Source of the DNA: Pseudomonas sp. PD9R
GTDB taxonomy: Bacteria; Pseudomonadota; Gammaproteobacteria; Pseudomonadales; Pseudomonadaceae
Direction of reading: 5' to 3'
Length of the DNA stretch: 64,000 nucleotides
Assembly: GCF_019200975.1 (NCBI RefSeq)
Contig: NZ_JAHTMR010000013.1
Coordinates: forward strand, 1-64,000
Position numbers and translations under genes: made by a program. Below are positions 62,442-64,000 of the stretch, piece by piece. A model generated the notes under the pieces. That model saw nothing but the letters and a program-made list of their open reading frames with translations. It made no database searches and had not been told where the DNA came from. How positions within the stretch are numbered: the stretch's first letter is position 1; the number at the start of each line of letters is the position of its first letter.

Positions 62442-64000
62442 ATGAACAAGAACAATCGCCATCCTGCAGATGGTAAAAAACCAGTCACCATTTTCGGCCC
62501 GGACTTTCCTTTCGCCTTCGACGACTGGATTGAACACCCGGCCGGTCTGGGCAGCATTCCCGAACACAATCACGGTGCCGAAGTGGCGATTGTCGGCGGT
62601 GGCATTGCAGGCTTGGTGGCCGCGTACGAATTGATGAAACTGGGCCTCAAGCCTGTCGTCTACGAAGCCTCAAAAATGGGCGGTCGTCTGCGCTCCCAGG
62701 CGTTCAACGGTGCCGAAGGCATCATTGCCGAACTCGGTGGCATGCGTTTCCCGGTGTCGTCTACCGCGTTTTATCACTACGTCGACAAGCTTGGCCTGCA
62801 AACCAAACCGTTCCCGAACCCGCTGACACCCGCGTCGGGCAGCACGGTGATCGACCTCGAAGGCCAAACCCATTACGCACAAAAACTGTCGGATCTTCCC
62901 GCACTGTTCCAAGAAGTGGCTGATGCCTGGGCCGACGCTCTGGAAGCCGGTTCGCAGTTTTCCGATATCCAGCAAGCGATCCGCGACCGCGATGTGCCAC
63001 GCCTGAAAGAGCTGTGGAACACCCTGGTTCCGCTGTGGGACGACCGCACGTTCTACGACTTCGTCGCCACCTCCAAAGCCTTCGCCAAGCTGTCGTTCCA
63101 TCACCGCGAAGTGTTTGGCCAGGTCGGTTTTGGCACGGGCGGCTGGGACTCGGACTTCCCCAACTCGATGCTGGAAATCTTCCGCGTAGTGATGACCAAC
63201 TGCGACGATCATCAGCACTTGGTAGTCGGCGGCGTGGAACAAGTGCCACTGGGTATCTGGCGTCATGTGCCGGAACGTTGCGCGCATTGGCCTGCGGGCA
63301 CCAGCCTCAGCTCCCTGCACAACGGCGCACCGCGCACCGGTGTGAAAAAAATCGCTCATGCCGAAGGTGGCCGTTTTGCCGTCACCGACAACTGGGGCGA
63401 CACCCGTGAATACGCGGCCGTGCTCACCACGTGCCAGAGCTGGCTGCTGACCACCCAGATCGAATGCGACGAAAGCCTGTTCTCGCAAAAGATGTGGATG
63501 GCCCTGGACCGCACCCGTTACATGCAATCGTCGAAAACCTTCGTGATGGTCGACCGCCCGTTCTGGAAGGATAAAGACCCAGAAACCGGCCGCGACCTGA
63601 TGAGCATGACCCTCACCGATCGCCTGACTCGTGGCACCTACCTTTTTGATAACGGCGACGACAAACCAGGCGTGATTTGCCTGTCGTACTCGTGGATGAG
63701 CGACGCGCTGAAAATGCTTCCGCAGCCGGTGGAAAAACGCGTGAAACTGGCGCTGGATGCACTGAAGAAGATCTACCCGAAAGTCGATATTGCGGCGCGC
63801 ATCATTGGCGATCCGATCACCGTGTCGTGGGAAGCCGACCCGCATTTCCTCGGAGCTTTCAAAGGTGCCCTGCCCGGCCACTACCGCTACAACCAGCGCA
63901 TGTACGCGCACTTCATGCAGGACGACATGCCTGCCGAACAGCGCGGGATTTTCATCGCCGGCGACGACGTTTCGTGGACGCCGGCCTGGGTCGAAGGCGC
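62442..64000 (+). CDS. davB: Lysine 2-monooxygenase, 3' end beyond the window
   Basis: FAD-dependent oxygenase converting L-lysine to 5-aminovaleramide, first step of the aminovalerate pathway. The frame is open from ATG 62442 (MNKNNRHPADGKK) to the window edge, 519 codons, with no stop; P. putida DavB is about 560 residues, so only the tail is missing. The Rossmann FAD motif is VGGGIAGLVAAYEL (about 48-61), followed by GGRLRSQ and GGMRFP. Matches to P. putida DavB that I remember extend along the whole length. A tryptophan 2-monooxygenase-type activity is the only real alternative. davA (amidase) is expected next. Confidence 0.9.
   Translation, partial: MNKNNRHPADGKKPVTIFGPDFPFAFDDWIEHPAGLGSIPEHNHGAEVAIVGGGIAGLVAAYELMKLGLKPVVYEASKMGGRLRSQAFNGAEGIIAELGGMRFPVSSTAFYHYVDKLGLQTKPFPNPLTPASGSTVIDLEGQTHYAQKLSDLPALFQEVADAWADALEAGSQFSDIQQAIRDRDVPRLKELWNTLVPLWDDRTFYDFVATSKAFAKLSFHHREVFGQVGFGTGGWDSDFPNSMLEIFRVVMTNCDDHQHLVVGGVEQVPLGIWRHVPERCAHWPAGTSLSSLHNGAPRTGVKKIAHAEGGRFAVTDNWGDTREYAAVLTTCQSWLLTTQIECDESLFSQKMWMALDRTRYMQSSKTFVMVDRPFWKDKDPETGRDLMSMTLTDRLTRGTYLFDNGDDKPGVICLSYSWMSDALKMLPQPVEKRVKLALDALKKIYPKVDIAARIIGDPITVSWEADPHFLGAFKGALPGHYRYNQRMYAHFMQDDMPAEQRGIFIAGDDVSWTPAWVEG

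Overview
The window is a chromosomal segment of a Pseudomonas from the fluorescens/putida side of the genus. Evidence is gene content and order, which track the P. aeruginosa PAO1 blocks around tyrZ-anmK-erpA-argC-vfr-trpCDG, trpE-gph-rpe-agt, and lptD-surA-...-dnaG-rpoD-rmcA as I remember them. It is also GC-rich and studded with fluorescens-type REP palindromes, and it ends in a lysine monooxygenase gene (davB) that PAO1 lacks. Almost everything is core genome. I see no prophage, insertion sequence, integrase or CRISPR array.

Layout. 1-300: three tandem rRNA-type promoters reading leftward out of the window, next to tyrS. 0.3-13 kb: tyrS, an M23 peptidase, anmK, erpA, argC, hemJ, a nitronate monooxygenase-like gene, a DUF805 gene, an SDR, a HIT protein, coq7, speD, an OsmC protein and vfr. 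13-19.5 kb: a lipoate-ligase-like gene, trpGDC, trpE, gph and rpe. The trpE-trpG junction, which carries R/F pyocins in P. aeruginosa, is empty here. 19.6-29 kb: an iron alcohol dehydrogenase, the agtABCD-type ABC transporter and the agtSR two-component system (GABA/5-aminovalerate uptake in PAO1). 29-40 kb: a DUF3530 protein, djlA-like, murU and amgK (MurNAc recycling, complementing anmK), then divergently lptD-surA-pdxA-rsmA-apaG-apaH-glpE. 40.6-49.4 kb: prkA-yeaH-spoVR stress cluster, cca, folK/folB, plsY, tsaD. 49.5-58.2 kb: the macromolecular synthesis cluster rpsU-dnaG-rpoD, then rmcA and a CAT-anticodon tRNA. 58.2-64 kb: a highly structured leader before a DUF3077 gene, PQQ glucose dehydrogenase (gcd), an Lrp/AsnC regulator and the 5' part of davB, which runs off the window.

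Functional links. AnmK, AmgK and MurU belong to one peptidoglycan recycling route; the phosphatase MupP is not in the window. Agt uptake and DavB-initiated lysine breakdown both feed 5-aminovalerate. FolB/FolK, TrpE/TrpGDC and RpsU/DnaG/RpoD are classical units.

Most interesting observations: the structured, apparently bistable leader upstream of the DUF3077 gene; the in-frame Trp-rich tail of gph that looks like the trpE leader peptide; the REP palindrome splitting the agt operon; a GTAGGG/CCCTAC operator candidate upstream of agtA; and the triple rrn promoter array.
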